Source: Porphyromonadaceae bacterium UBA4702 (lineage in GTDB: Bacteria > Bacteroidota > Bacteroidia > Bacteroidales > Muribaculaceae). From it: 50,425 nt of DNA. The notes under the pieces were generated by a model. It saw nothing but the letters and a program-made list of their open reading frames with translations, did not search any database and was not told the origin of the DNA. A program made the position numbers and the translations under genes. The stretch lies in assembly GCA_002404675.1 (NCBI GenBank), contig DHKE01000058.1:30554-80978 (forward strand), written 5' to 3'. Of the stretch, positions 9,634-18,492 are shown in pieces; position 1 is the stretch's first letter, and each line of letters opens with the position of its first letter.

Positions 9634-11424
9634 TCATGCGTCAGCGTCAGCCTTGAACTGGTATTTCACGCCCTCGACCACATTTATCATATAGTCGCCG
9701 AGCTTCTCCGCCTCGCCTATCAGGTCCATGAAGAATATCCCCTCCTGATAGTCATACAGGTGGTTGTTGATGTTGTCTATGTTGGCGTCACGCAGGCGGT
9801 TGCGGTAATTGTTGATTTCCCGCTCCTTGTTGTACGCCTTGATGATGAGCGAGTCCGAGGGGGTCTCCATCTCGCGCAGCAGCTCGAGCATATTGTCCAT
9901 GGCCTCCTCCACCAGGTCATACATATTGTCAATCTCGTGGATGATGCGGCCGTCCAGCTTCACATGGCAGCGGTCGCGGCGGTCGAGCGTCTTGGCTATG
10001 TTGTAGCAACCGTCGGCAATGGACTCGATTTCCGAGATGACACGCAGCATGCCAGCCACACGCATCTTGCCTTCAGGCGACAGCCGACCCTCCGCAACAT
10101 GGTTAAGGAACTTGCCTATCTCTATCTCCATGCGGTCTGAGATGTCCTCATACTTCTCAATGCGGCTGTACACTTTGACATACCGCTCGTCATTGTTGTC
10201 AGTATGTATCATGTCACGCGCCATGTCGAGCATACGCTTGACACGCTCGCCGTAGACTGCTATCTCCTTCTGAGCCTGCGTGATGTCCAGCTCCGAAGCC
10301 TTAAGTATGCCTCGGCCGATGAACTTGAGCGAGAACTCGTCCTCCTTGTCCCGCTTGTGTGCTGGCATGAGCCAGCGCACCGCCTTGACATACAGTTTGG
10401 TAAACCATATCATGATGCCGAGGTTGATGGTATTGAACACCGTCGGGAATATCGCCAGGCCCAACGCCACAGAAGCCTGTGCGTATGTGGTCAGCCCGCC
10501 GGCGGGTGTGTGCAGGCGCGAGGGGGCTATCCCTGCCTCCTGCGCACGGGTGATGTCCATAGGGTTGAGTCCGTGGAACTCCGCCGTGATGCCGCCCACA
10601 AGCTCCATGAACGGATAGAACACGCACAACGCTGCCACAGACCCTATTACATTAAACAGTACGTGCCCCATTGCAGTCCGTTTGGCTGCAAGGTTGCCGC
10701 CTAACGATGCCAGCACCGGCGTTATAGTCGTGCCGATGTTGCCGCCCAGGACTATCGCGCAGCCGAGCTCGAAGCTTATCCACCCCTGCGAACACATGAT
10801 AAGCGTAACAGCAAACGTCGCCGCCGAACTCTGCACAACCATCGTGATGATGACTCCTATGGCGAAGAATATCAGCACCGAGCCGTAACCCATCGATGTA
10901 TAGTCGGCCATCGACTGCAGCAGTTCCGGATTTTCCTGCAAGTTCGGGACAAAGCGGTTTATAAGGTCCAAGCCCATGAACAACAGGCAGAAACCTATCA
11001 GGAACTCGCCCAGCGACTTGACCGAGCTGCGCTTCATGAAAAGCATCGGCACGCCTATGGCAAGCAGTATGATGCTGTAGTCGGAAATGTTGACTTCAAA
11101 CGAGAAAGCAGAGATGATCCACGTAGTGAACGTGGTGCCGACATTCGCGCCGAAAATCACCGCCATGGCCTGTTGCAAGGTCATCAGGCCGGCGTTCACA
11201 AACGACACTACCATCACCGTCGATGCGCTCGAACTCTGGATAAGAGCCGTTATCGCCATGCCCGTTATCACGCCCATGGCACGGTTCTTGGTCATGACTC
11301 CCAGAATGTTGCGCAACCGGTCGCCAGCAGCCTTCTGAAGGCCCTCACTCATGACTTTCATGCCGTAGAGGAACAGGCAGACCGCACCCAACAGGCTGAT
11401 GAAATCAATAATCGAATAATTCAT
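9634..11424 (-). CDS. Na+/phosphate symporter family protein with PhoU-like C-terminal domain
   Basis: Membrane transporter of 596 residues of the Na/Pi cotransporter II (NptA/YjbB) type. Two inverted repeats carry the Q-SSSA signatures ALIQSSSASTVMVVSFVNAG (near 60-80) and VVQSSAATFAVTLIMCSQGW (near 200-220). Both are followed by GANVGTT/GGNIGTT loops that form the substrate site. The last 200 or so residues are helical, with charged coils resembling PhoU domains (ERVKRMLDMARDMIHTDNND). It probably opens the long minus-strand run to mfd. No PhoR/PhoB genes are nearby, so phosphate regulation is not visible here. Confidence 0.92.
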   Translation of the reverse strand: MNYSIIDFISLLGAVCLFLYGMKVMSEGLQKAAGDRLRNILGVMTKNRAMGVITGMAITALIQSSSASTVMVVSFVNAGLMTLQQAMAVIFGANVGTTFTTWIISAFSFEVNISDYSIILLAIGVPMLFMKRSSVKSLGEFLIGFCLLFMGLDLINRFVPNLQENPELLQSMADYTSMGYGSVLIFFAIGVIITMVVQSSAATFAVTLIMCSQGWISFELGCAIVLGGNIGTTITPVLASLGGNLAAKRTAMGHVLFNVIGSVAALCVFYPFMELVGGITAEFHGLNPMDITRAQEAGIAPSRLHTPAGGLTTYAQASVALGLAIFPTVFNTINLGIMIWFTKLYVKAVRWLMPAHKRDKEDEFSLKFIGRGILKASELDITQAQKEIAVYGERVKRMLDMARDMIHTDNNDERYVKVYSRIEKYEDISDRMEIEIGKFLNHVAEGRLSPEGKMRVAGMLRVISEIESIADGCYNIAKTLDRRDRCHVKLDGRIIHEIDNMYDLVEEAMDNMLELLREMETPSDSLIIKAYNKEREINNYRNRLRDANIDNINNHLYDYQEGIFFMDLIGEAEKLGDYMINVVEGVKYQFKADADA

Positions 11425-11769
11425 CTACATTTCCGTTTGTCCCACGCTCGGCATTGGCTGCTCGTCGCAGACACTGTTTCAATGCGCGAATTTAACACAT
11501 TTTTCTCGTTCACCACCTATCTTCCCCCATAAAAATCCCAAAGCCAGTATCCGACGCCCTTGACAGCTTCTTGTTCTCGACCCCAAACTGTGTGTTTCTA
11601 TTTGGATTGTTCATGGGATTCTGTGGTTAAGGGCGTGCATTTCAGCATTTTTTAGCCCGGGGGTATTGACAAGGGGGCGGCGATGTATTATCTTTGCACT
11701 CGCCGCTCCGTTGAGCGGGCTTTGCAACCCGGCGGATGTCCGCGTACGCTGCCGGCAATGCCATAGCGG
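11425..11769. other. Divergent intergenic region between the Na/Pi symporter gene and ftsX
   Basis: 345 bases with no plausible gene. The right side holds the ftsX promoter. An imperfect inverted repeat (ACGCCCTTGAC at 11554-11564 and GTTAAGGGCGT at 11626-11636, one mismatch) lies upstream of it. I found no convincing TAnnTTTG box for the leftward symporter gene. Confidence 0.6.
11666..11696 (+). promoter_or_regulatory. Bacteroidota-type promoter of the ftsX operon
   Basis: TTGAC at 11666-11670 and TATCTTTG at 11689-11696; 20 bases separate TTG from TA, matching the phylum consensus. Transcription should begin near 11703, giving a leader of about 67 bases before the ftsX ATG. Confidence 0.75.
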
Positions 11770-12651
11770 ATGAAAGACAGAAAGGAGTTCAAAATCTCAT
11801 ACCTCGCTGCTCATCTCACCACCATCGTCTCTGTGACCTTGGTGCTGCTGATGATTGGCATCATCGCCTTTGCCGGCTATGCCGCGCGGCGTGAGACGCA
11901 ACGCCTGCAGGAGCAGATTGAGGTGAGCGTGGTGCTGCAGGACAGCATCCCCTCCGCTGCCGTGGACTCGCTGCGCAGGCTGCTCGCCGCGAAGCCGTAT
12001 GCCGCGCGCACGGCAGTGATCACTCGCGAACAGGCGATGCGGGAATGGAACGAGGAGACGGGCGAGAACCTCGAGGAAGTGCTTGGCGTAAACCCGTTCT
12101 CGCCGGAAATTTCCGTCAGCTTGCGTGCCGGCTATGCCTCGCCGGAGGGCATAAGGGCCATAGCTGCCGAGGCGGGCAAGATGAACGGCGTGAGCGAAGT
12201 CGCCGTCCCCGATGCCTCGATGGTCGAGAGCATGAACCGCAACATCGCCGGGCTTGCCGGCGTGCTGGGGACGATAGCGGCGGTGATGCTCGTCATCTCG
12301 TTTGTGCTGATCAACAATACCGTCCGCCTCGCCATCTATGCGCGGCGGTTCACCATACACACCATGCAGCTTGTGGGCGCGACGGATGGGTTCATTCGCC
12401 GTCCGTTCCTGCGCGACAACCTGCTGAACGGCATCGTCTCGGGGCTTGCCGCTTCGGCGATGTTCGGGCTGTCGTTGTGGGCCGTGGAGTCTGGCGGCAT
12501 GTCTGTGGCTCTAATCTCCGGGGAATGGCAGGTGGTGTGTGCCATTGCCGGCGGCCTTACGGTGATGGGTGCGCTAATCTGTGTGGCGGCTGCGGCGATA
12601 GCCACGCGCAAGTACCTGCACGCCGACTACGGCGAGCTGTTCCGCCAGTGA
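11770..12651 (+). CDS. ftsX: Cell-division ABC transporter permease FtsX
   Basis: Polytopic inner-membrane protein of 293 residues that partners FtsE and controls septal peptidoglycan hydrolases. The N-terminal tail is followed by TM1 (about 15-37), a periplasmic domain of roughly 130 residues (VVLQDSIPSAAVDSLRRL, VLGVNPFSPEISVSL), then three TM segments near 162-185, 215-240 and 255-278. The cytoplasmic loop carries TIHTMQLVGATDGFIRRPF, the FtsX coupling motif. ftsE is not next to it, as is usual in Bacteroidota. It heads the operon with DUF3098, uppP, truB and queA, a phylum-conserved order. Confidence 0.92.
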   Translation: MKDRKEFKISYLAAHLTTIVSVTLVLLMIGIIAFAGYAARRETQRLQEQIEVSVVLQDSIPSAAVDSLRRLLAAKPYAARTAVITREQAMREWNEETGENLEEVLGVNPFSPEISVSLRAGYASPEGIRAIAAEAGKMNGVSEVAVPDASMVESMNRNIAGLAGVLGTIAAVMLVISFVLINNTVRLAIYARRFTIHTMQLVGATDGFIRRPFLRDNLLNGIVSGLAASAMFGLSLWAVESGGMSVALISGEWQVVCAIAGGLTVMGALICVAAAAIATRKYLHADYGELFRQ

Positions 12652-12701
12652 GCAGTGATTTGTGTAAATGCTTAAACAGAAACAAGATATACGACAATGA
12701 T

Positions 12702-13010
12702 ATGACAATGATGATGAAAGACCTCCCTACGGAGGAGGAGAACAAGAAGCCCGCAGTGACGCGGCCTTTCGGCAAGTACAATTTCATCTGCATGGGCGTA
12801 TGCCTGGCTATGATAATCATAGGTTTCGCCCTCATGGCGGGCCCTGGCAGTTCGGTTGAGGGCGGGTTCAACCCCGACATTTTCAGCACGCGCCGCATCG
12901 TGGTGGGGCCGCTGGTTGCGTTCCTCGGTTTCCTGCTCATGGTTTTCGCTATAATAGTCAAGCCGGCGACGTTTGAACGCCTGCTGGGCAAAAAGGGAAA
13001 GGAGCAGTAA
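12702..13010 (+). CDS. DUF3098 small membrane protein
   Basis: 102 residues starting MTMMMKDLP; the ATGs at 12708, 12711 and 12714 are alternatives because no strong ribosome site discriminates. A cytoplasmic start ending in TRPFGKYNF is followed by two membrane segments (about 31-48 and 68-87). The connecting loop has FNPDIFSTRRIVVGP, the diagnostic block of DUF3098. The family sits between ftsX and uppP across Bacteroidota, as here. Function is unknown; its place suggests a role with FtsX or undecaprenyl-phosphate metabolism, which is inference only. Confidence 0.85.
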   Translation: MTMMMKDLPTEEENKKPAVTRPFGKYNFICMGVCLAMIIIGFALMAGPGSSVEGGFNPDIFSTRRIVVGPLVAFLGFLLMVFAIIVKPATFERLLGKKGKEQ

Positions 13011-13013
13011 GCA

Positions 13014-13826
13014 ATGGACTGGTTGCACGCGCTTATACTCGGCATAGTCCAGGGGCTTGCCGAATATCTTCCGATCAGCTCGAGCGGTCATCTCGAGATA
13101 TGCCGCGAGCTGCTCGGCGTGGATATGCCGTCAGACCGCATACTTCAGTTTGACATCGTGGTTCATGCCGCTACGGTGCTGAGTACCATTGTGATACTGT
13201 GGCGCATGTTCTCCGGCCTGTGCCGCTCTTTTTTCACATTCCGCCGCGACGACAATTTCTACTATGTCTGTAAGCTGCTCCTGAGCGCGGTGCCTGTGGG
13301 CATCGTGGGTGTGTTCTTCAAGGACCGGGTGGAGCAATTCTTCGGCAACGGGCTGCTGACTGTTGGCATCTGCCTGTGTGTCACGGCGTTGCTGCTTTGC
13401 TTCGCGCAGTATGCCACGGCACGCCGCGCCTGCGGCGGCAATGAGCGCGGACACGAGGTGACATGGCGTGATTCGGTCATCATAGGCTGCGCACAGGCCG
13501 TGGCGGTGCTTCCGGGCCTCAGCCGCAGCGGCACCACCATAGCCACAGGCCTCATACTCGGCGACAAGAAGAGCAGCGTGGCGCACTTCTCGTTTCTAAT
13601 GGTCATAATCCCGATACTCGGCGAGACGCTGCTCGACCTCAAGGACATACTTTCGGGCGAAGCCGGCGAGGCGATACCGCTGACTTCGCTCGCCATAGGC
13701 TTTGTCGCCGCGTTCATCGTGGGCTGCTGCGCCTGCAAGTGGATGATTTCACTGGTGAGCAGGGGGAAGCTGATATGGTTTGCCCTCTACTGCGTCATCA
13801 TGGGCATAATATGCATAGCGTGGTGA
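13014..13826 (+). CDS. uppP: Undecaprenyl-diphosphate phosphatase (BacA type)
   Basis: Integral membrane phosphatase that regenerates undecaprenyl phosphate, the lipid carrier of cell-wall building blocks. It has 270 residues, the usual length. The two catalytic signatures of the BacA family are intact: GLAEYLPISSSGHLEI near residues 14-29 and AVLPGLSRSGTTIATGLILG in the second half. Hydrophobic segments are spread over the whole chain. It starts 3 bases after the DUF3098 stop and ends 1 base before truB, so the run is tightly co-transcribed. Confidence 0.96.
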   Translation: MDWLHALILGIVQGLAEYLPISSSGHLEICRELLGVDMPSDRILQFDIVVHAATVLSTIVILWRMFSGLCRSFFTFRRDDNFYYVCKLLLSAVPVGIVGVFFKDRVEQFFGNGLLTVGICLCVTALLLCFAQYATARRACGGNERGHEVTWRDSVIIGCAQAVAVLPGLSRSGTTIATGLILGDKKSSVAHFSFLMVIIPILGETLLDLKDILSGEAGEAIPLTSLAIGFVAAFIVGCCACKWMISLVSRGKLIWFALYCVIMGIICIAW

Positions 13827-13827
13827 C

Positions 13828-14568
13828 ATGGACTTGGTAAGCGGCGAAATCATCTGCATAGACAAGCCTCTGGGGTGGACGAGCTTTGACGCGGTGAAGC
13901 GTCTGCGCGGCGCGGTGCAGCGCCGTCTGGGCGTGCGCAAGTTCAAGGTCGGCCATGCCGGGACGCTCGACCCTCTCGCCACGGGGGTGCTGATAGTATG
14001 CACCGGACGTGCCACGAAACGCATCGAGGAGCTGCAGGCCGGCGACAAGGAGTATGTGGCAGACCTGTGCCTGGGCGCGACCACCCCGAGCTTCGACCTC
14101 GAGACGCAGGTAGACGCAACCTTCCCGGTTGGCCATATCACTGCCGAGGGGGTGGAGGAGGCTCTCGCCTCGTTCCGGGGACACATAATGCAAGTGCCGC
14201 CGGTATTCTCTGCCGTCAAGGTGGACGGCAAGCGCGCGTACAAGTTTGCGCGTCGCGGCCAGGAGGTGGAATTGCGAGCCAAGCCGCTCGAAATCAAGGA
14301 GCTGGAGACGCTCTCCTTAGGCCGTGACGAGGAGGGGCGGCTGACACTGCGCATCCGCGTGGTATGCGGCAAGGGGACGTACATACGCGCCCTGGCCCGC
14401 GACATCGGCAACGCCCTCGGCAGCGGAGCGCACCTCACGGCATTGCGGCGCACCCGCGTAGGCTGCTACCGCGCTGACAGCGCGCTGAGCATAGACCAGG
14501 CCATAGAGCACATTTCAACCGCCGAGCTGACATTCCCCGAAGGGTATACCCAGCCGGCGAGCAACTGA
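13828..14568 (+). CDS. truB: tRNA pseudouridine(55) synthase
   Basis: Makes pseudouridine at position 55 in the tRNA T-loop. It has 246 residues. The opening [18 protein letters not shown] is the TruB motif, and D48 in [14 protein letters not shown] is the catalytic Asp. The [18 protein letters not shown] segment in the second half is the conserved motif III. The C-terminus is short, so the PUA domain seen in larger TruB proteins is absent, which is common in this phylum. It follows uppP by 1 base and precedes queA by 50. Confidence 0.95.
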   Translation: MDLVSGEIICIDKPLGWTSFDAVKRLRGAVQRRLGVRKFKVGHAGTLDPLATGVLIVCTGRATKRIEELQAGDKEYVADLCLGATTPSFDLETQVDATFPVGHITAEGVEEALASFRGHIMQVPPVFSAVKVDGKRAYKFARRGQEVELRAKPLEIKELETLSLGRDEEGRLTLRIRVVCGKGTYIRALARDIGNALGSGAHLTALRRTRVGCYRADSALSIDQAIEHISTAELTFPEGYTQPASN

Positions 14569-14618
14569 CAGACATACAAACAACATCAAAAACAACCAGT
14601 AACGAAACTGACAAGAAT

Positions 14619-15671
14619 ATGAAGCTATCACAATTCAAATTCACACTGCCTGAGGAGCTAATAGCGCAATACCCCTCGGAAAACCGTGACGAGTGCCGCA
14701 TGATGGTCGTCAACAGCAAGACCGGGGAGATAAGCCACCATATATTCAAGGAGGTAATAAACTATTTCGACGACGGCGATGTGATGGTTTTCAACGATAC
14801 GAAAGTGTTCCCGGCCCGCCTCGAAGGCACCAAGGAGAAGAACGGCGCCAAAATCGAGGTGTTCCTGCTCCGCGAGCTCAACCCGATGAGCAAGTTCTGG
14901 GACGTGCTGGTGGAGCCGGCGCGCAAGATACGCATCGGCAACAAACTCTATTTCGGCTCTGACCAGGCTCTCGTGGCAGAGGTAATCGACAATACCACCT
15001 CTCGCGGCCGCACGCTCCGTTTCCTCTATGACGGCGACCATGACGAGTTCCAGAAATCTCTCTACGCTCTGGGCAAGACCCCCCTGCCAGACTACATCAC
15101 CCGCCCCGTCGAGCCCGAGGACGCGCAGCGGTACCAGTGCCTGTATGCCCGCAACGAGGGCGCGGTCATGGCACCTGCAGCTGGTCTGCACTTCAGCCGT
15201 GAGCTGCTGAAACGCCTCGAAATCAAGGGTATACAAAAGGGATTCCTCACCCTGCACTCCGGACGCGGCAACTACCGCGACATCGATGTGGAAGACCTCA
15301 CCAAGCACCGCATGGACTCCGAGGACATGACCGTAGATGAGCAGCTTGTCGATATGGTCAACGCCGCCAAGGACCGCAAGAGCCGCGTCTGCGCCGTCGG
15401 CACATCCACCATGCGTGCCATCGCCAGCTCGGTCTGCATGAACGGACACATCATGACCTATCAGGGGTGGACAAACCGGTTCATATTTCCTCCGTATGAA
15501 TTTACAGTTTGTAACGCAATGATTTCTAATTTTCACATGCCTTACAGCACCATGCTGATGATGGTCGCCGCATTCGGCGGATATGACACAGTGATGAAGG
15601 CATACGAGGTCGCAATAAAAGAAAAATACCAATTTGGCGCATACGGCGACGCGATGCTCGTCTTGAAGTGA
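14619..15671 (+). CDS. queA: S-adenosylmethionine:tRNA ribosyltransferase-isomerase
   Basis: Transfers the ribosyl moiety of AdoMet to preQ1-tRNA to form epoxyqueuosine. It has 350 residues, the normal length. Signatures include [20 protein letters not shown] at the start, [16 protein letters not shown] near 50-66, [13 protein letters not shown] near 190, and [20 protein letters not shown] near 290. The next enzyme of the pathway, queG, is in this window at 30.3-31.3 kb. It is the last gene before a strong hairpin at 15.7 kb and so probably ends the ftsX transcript. Confidence 0.96.
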   Translation: MKLSQFKFTLPEELIAQYPSENRDECRMMVVNSKTGEISHHIFKEVINYFDDGDVMVFNDTKVFPARLEGTKEKNGAKIEVFLLRELNPMSKFWDVLVEPARKIRIGNKLYFGSDQALVAEVIDNTTSRGRTLRFLYDGDHDEFQKSLYALGKTPLPDYITRPVEPEDAQRYQCLYARNEGAVMAPAAGLHFSRELLKRLEIKGIQKGFLTLHSGRGNYRDIDVEDLTKHRMDSEDMTVDEQLVDMVNAAKDRKSRVCAVGTSTMRAIASSVCMNGHIMTYQGWTNRFIFPPYEFTVCNAMISNFHMPYSTMLMMVAAFGGYDTVMKAYEVAIKEKYQFGAYGDAMLVLK

Positions 15672-15699
15672 CCTGTTGTGCCAGTTCTGGTAAATATAC

Positions 15700-15732
15700 G
15701 AGGCGGTGTGCGAATTTAACGCACGCCGCCTC
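15700..15732 (+). terminator. Hairpin terminator after queA
   Basis: Thirteen-base arms at 15700-15712 and 15720-15732 pair with one G-T wobble around the loop AATTTAA. The stem is very stable, but the sequence after it (GCTTTGCATT) has only a short T run, so termination may be partial or factor-assisted. Confidence 0.6.
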
Positions 15733-15793
15733 GCTTTGCATTGATACTGTATGCCCAATGTCATCATACTGCGCTCGATATGTTCCCGGCAGT

Positions 15794-15887
15794 GTAGGGA
15801 CACGGCGTGCCGTGTCCGCCGAGTGATAAACGCAATTGTTTTGATTTATAATGACTTTGCTGCGGACACGGCACGCCGTGTCCCTAC
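15794..15887. repeat. Twin palindromic repeat (REPIN-like unit)
   Basis: Two 26-base copies in exact inverted orientation, 15794-15819 and 15862-15887, separated by 42 A+T-rich bases. Each copy contains the palindrome GGACACGGC-GT-GCCGTGTCC, or its complement with AC at the centre, at 15798-15817 and 15864-15883, flanked by GTAGG on the outer side and GC on the inner. The same 26-base unit recurs at 48830-48855 and a decayed relative lies near 23.2 kb. The layout resembles REPIN elements: paired short palindromes mobilised in other bacteria by a RAYT transposase. No RAYT gene is in the window. Confidence 0.8.
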
Positions 15888-15992
15888 TATGGCAACGCAA
15901 ATCGGTCGGGAGCTGACGCGATGTGTCTGCGCATGATGGTGCTTCGAATTTTAACTGTGGCAACGCTGCTTGAATTTTATTTGGCTGATTAT

Positions 15993-16023
15993 TTTGGCGG
16001 TTTGAAAAATCTTACTAACTTTG
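15993..16023 (+). promoter_or_regulatory. Promoter of the C10 protease gene cluster
   Basis: TTTG at 15993-15996 and TAACTTTG at 16016-16023 with 19 bases between them, close to the phylum consensus. The start of transcription should be near 16030, about 22 bases ahead of the ATG at 16052. Confidence 0.75.
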
Positions 16024-16051
16024 TGGACAAATAAAATACCAAAGTAATTCT

Positions 16052-17200
16052 ATGATAAAAAAGGTACTGATTACAGGCATTGCGGCATTGATGCTCGCAT
16101 CCTGTGCCAAGGACGACATTCCGGCCAAAGGCGAAGACTTCTCGCAAGACCCGGTGAGCGTCTTGCTGAACCAGTATTGTGCCAAACGCAAGAATGGCAC
16201 ACGAAACATCCTTGCCGGCGTCGATGTGCGCAACATCGAGCGGCACTACTACACAATCAGCGGTGACGGTGTCTGCGAGGTCAGTTCCGACACTCGTAGT
16301 GCTGGGGATGAAACCACTACATTTGAAATCGCACGCGCCGATTTCGAACTCGACGGCAGAAAAGGCTACGCATACATCTGCACTCACCCCAAGGCTGAAG
16401 GAGTGTATTTATACACCGACAACGGCGTAATCACCGACACTGTCGAGAACAAAGGGCTTGCCGGCATGATCGGGGCAGTGCCGTATGCAGCTGGCGGAAT
16501 AATCGATGCGGGCGGCACTCAATTTCCAGACACTGTTTCTCAACTGAATCCCAATCTTAATATCACCATAGGTCCCCTCCTGCGCACTAAATGGGGACAA
16601 CGCAAGCCGTACAACGATTGTGCACCCAGATGTATTTGTTCTGAATGTGACGGAAACGATAACTGTGCAATAGGTTGTGTGACAACCGCTACAGCGCAGA
16701 CTATAGCTTATTGCAAGCGCTTTTCTGGCACATTCTACGGTAACAAGAATTTGCCTTTTGCAAAAATGACATCCAAGCCCTTTGCTTCACAGTTGGATAG
16801 TGCTACTCGAATTCGCATTGCTCCATTTTTTCACGAGGTGGCATTGTGTTGTCAAATCCAATTCAAGCATTCCTCTAGTTCTACCTTAAAATCAGCCTAC
16901 CAATATTTGGTGGATTTGGGTTATACCTGCACTTTTAAGGATAAAATAGAGGCGATGCGGTTGTTTGAGAATATAACTAAGTATAAAATTCCACAGATAA
17001 TTGGAGGCACGGGCAAGTCTGGAGGTCATGCTTGGGTAATTGATGGTTGGCGGCAGATTGACGGCAAGGTTGAGTATTACAACAACTGGGGCTGGAATGG
17101 CTCATCTGATTGCTGGATTGACAGTAGCTTGTTAGGCACGTCAGAGACAGGCTATGATTTTAGTAAAAGTTTGCAAATGATCAGCATAACAAGATATTGA
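16052..17200 (+). CDS. C10 family (streptopain-like) cysteine protease, lipoprotein
   Basis: 382 residues. A lipoprotein signal ends LMLASC with the acylated Cys at 18, so the mature protein is membrane- or surface-anchored. Residues about 30-160 form an N-terminal prodomain-like region. The catalytic domain starts near TKWGQRKPYNDCAP (179-192). The nucleophile is C209 in AIGCVTTATAQTIAY and the catalytic His is H326 in SGGHAWVIDGW, followed by YYNNWGWNG at 342-350; all match peptidase family C10. A Cys-rich insert (CAPRCICSECDGNDNC, 190-205) directly before the nucleophile is unusual. The 3' half is more A+T-rich than its neighbours. Two lipoprotein genes follow at once, suggesting a shared role. 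Confidence 0.85.
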   Translation: MIKKVLITGIAALMLASCAKDDIPAKGEDFSQDPVSVLLNQYCAKRKNGTRNILAGVDVRNIERHYYTISGDGVCEVSSDTRSAGDETTTFEIARADFELDGRKGYAYICTHPKAEGVYLYTDNGVITDTVENKGLAGMIGAVPYAAGGIIDAGGTQFPDTVSQLNPNLNITIGPLLRTKWGQRKPYNDCAPRCICSECDGNDNCAIGCVTTATAQTIAYCKRFSGTFYGNKNLPFAKMTSKPFASQLDSATRIRIAPFFHEVALCCQIQFKHSSSSTLKSAYQYLVDLGYTCTFKDKIEAMRLFENITKYKIPQIIGGTGKSGGHAWVIDGWRQIDGKVEYYNNWGWNGSSDCWIDSSLLGTSETGYDFSKSLQMISITRY

Positions 17201-17201
17201 C

Positions 17202-18467
17202 ATGAACAAGATTTTGAATACAACAAGCACCATAGCCGTATGCGTTATAATTGCAATGGCACTTAATTCCTGTGGGAATGATTCTCCGAATGTTGGACCG
17301 ATAGGTCCAGACATTGAAACACTGGGGACTCCTGCTAAAAACAACCGGTATATACTGGACGACTATCATGCACAGGACATCGAAATACCGATAGGGTATG
17401 ACGAAAATGGGCACGGAGAACGGGGAGGCTTTGAGATCAATCCTAGTAGTTATCCTGAGGAGTATTACCAATGGGAAGCTGGGGAGGCTTACATAAATAA
17501 TGGAGCTACATACTATGAGGACGATAATTATTATGCGCCTCCTGAAAGAATAGGTGAAAACGAATGGCGAAAAGGTGAATATACGTTTACCAAAGTCATC
17601 CGTGACGGTGTGACGTACCTGCGTGTTCATCTGCCGGAAAACACTGGTTATACAGTATGCAATATCGACGTGCATATAGAGATATTTAAGGAATATGAGT
17701 ATGAACCCGGCTCATATTATTGTTGGGCTCATTGTGCTATTCGTATACAACACTATCCGCAGGATACTACGAAGATACGGTACAAGAAGCACACCTACGA
17801 GTCTGCCGTATCGGAAGATGAGAACGGCAACATGGTCTACGAGGATGCACAGACTGCCGAGCTTATGGCAAGTCTTGCCAACCGTGACGATATCGAGACT
17901 GTTGTCATTGGAGATATGATATATCTGTTTGACAGCGAGGACATGAAGTCTGACAAGAAGCTGCGCAAACTGTTGCGTGGCGAAGCACCGACAAGGTCAG
18001 AAGTAACTGGCAATACCGGTGTTGGCACATACGCTTCCGAAGGCAGCGCGTTTGCCAATATGAACGCTGCTGATGACGGTTTTGCTATTCTTTTTGATGA
18101 CAAGTATTACACCGACACTCGCTTTTGGGGCAATTTTAATGAGGACTATTTCTCATTCTTAGATATTCCAGATATGGAAACAGTCGGGCTAAATGACAAG
18201 GTGTCGTCATTGGCAGTGGCATACGAAGGCTCTTCGTCGGATATTTGCTTTGTGTTGACTGTGTGGGAAGATAAAAGCTACAATCATGGCGACAATGATC
18301 GTACAAAGCACAGAGTCAGTTTCATAGCGACCTCCCAAAACCGTAGAACATGCGTTGGCAACTTGAAGAATGTGCCGTGCATGCACTCTTCGAACTCATG
18401 GAATGACCGCATTTCATCCATTTCCATGCACTACGGCAATACCGGCATCAACCTGAAAGACTATTGA
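17202..18467 (+). CDS. Lipoprotein with C-terminal beta-gamma-crystallin domain
   Basis: 421 residues. A lipoprotein signal has its Cys at 24 (MALNSC). An N-terminal domain (about 75-187) is paralogous to most of the next gene: shared are YP-E-YQW, GA-Y, IG-(N/G)-W--G-YT, VH--EN--YT and HYP. A linker follows at 190-290. Residues about 293-411 contain two Greek-key-like repeats, each ending in the microbial beta-gamma-crystallin calcium motif (N/D)(N/D)XX(S/T)S: NDKVSS at 331-336 and NDRISS at 401-406, the second preceded by W400. It starts 1 base after the protease gene. Family facts suggest Ca2+ binding; inhibition or anchoring of the protease is my inference. Confidence 0.75.
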   Translation: MNKILNTTSTIAVCVIIAMALNSCGNDSPNVGPIGPDIETLGTPAKNNRYILDDYHAQDIEIPIGYDENGHGERGGFEINPSSYPEEYYQWEAGEAYINNGATYYEDDNYYAPPERIGENEWRKGEYTFTKVIRDGVTYLRVHLPENTGYTVCNIDVHIEIFKEYEYEPGSYYCWAHCAIRIQHYPQDTTKIRYKKHTYESAVSEDENGNMVYEDAQTAELMASLANRDDIETVVIGDMIYLFDSEDMKSDKKLRKLLRGEAPTRSEVTGNTGVGTYASEGSAFANMNAADDGFAILFDDKYYTDTRFWGNFNEDYFSFLDIPDMETVGLNDKVSSLAVAYEGSSSDICFVLTVWEDKSYNHGDNDRTKHRVSFIATSQNRRTCVGNLKNVPCMHSSNSWNDRISSISMHYGNTGINLKDY

Positions 18468-18492
18468 GTTGTTTGTTGACAAATATATCGTT

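Larger units (their letters stand above)
15672..16051. other. Intergenic region after queA with hairpin, twin palindrome and promoter
   Basis: 380 bases without a gene. From left to right it holds a terminator-like hairpin, a twin inverted palindrome (annotated separately), about 100 bases in which I see nothing, and the promoter of the C10 protease gene. Confidence 0.7.

Noticed and set aside
14658-15803. 381-residue open frame on the minus strand opposite queA
   Set aside because: It covers queA in reverse, has no recognisable domain and runs into the hairpin and palindrome region.
15751-15936. 61-residue open frame across the twin palindrome
   Set aside because: Its sequence repeats 'DTARRVPT'-like words only because it translates the repeat; there is no ribosome site and no similarity to proteins I know.
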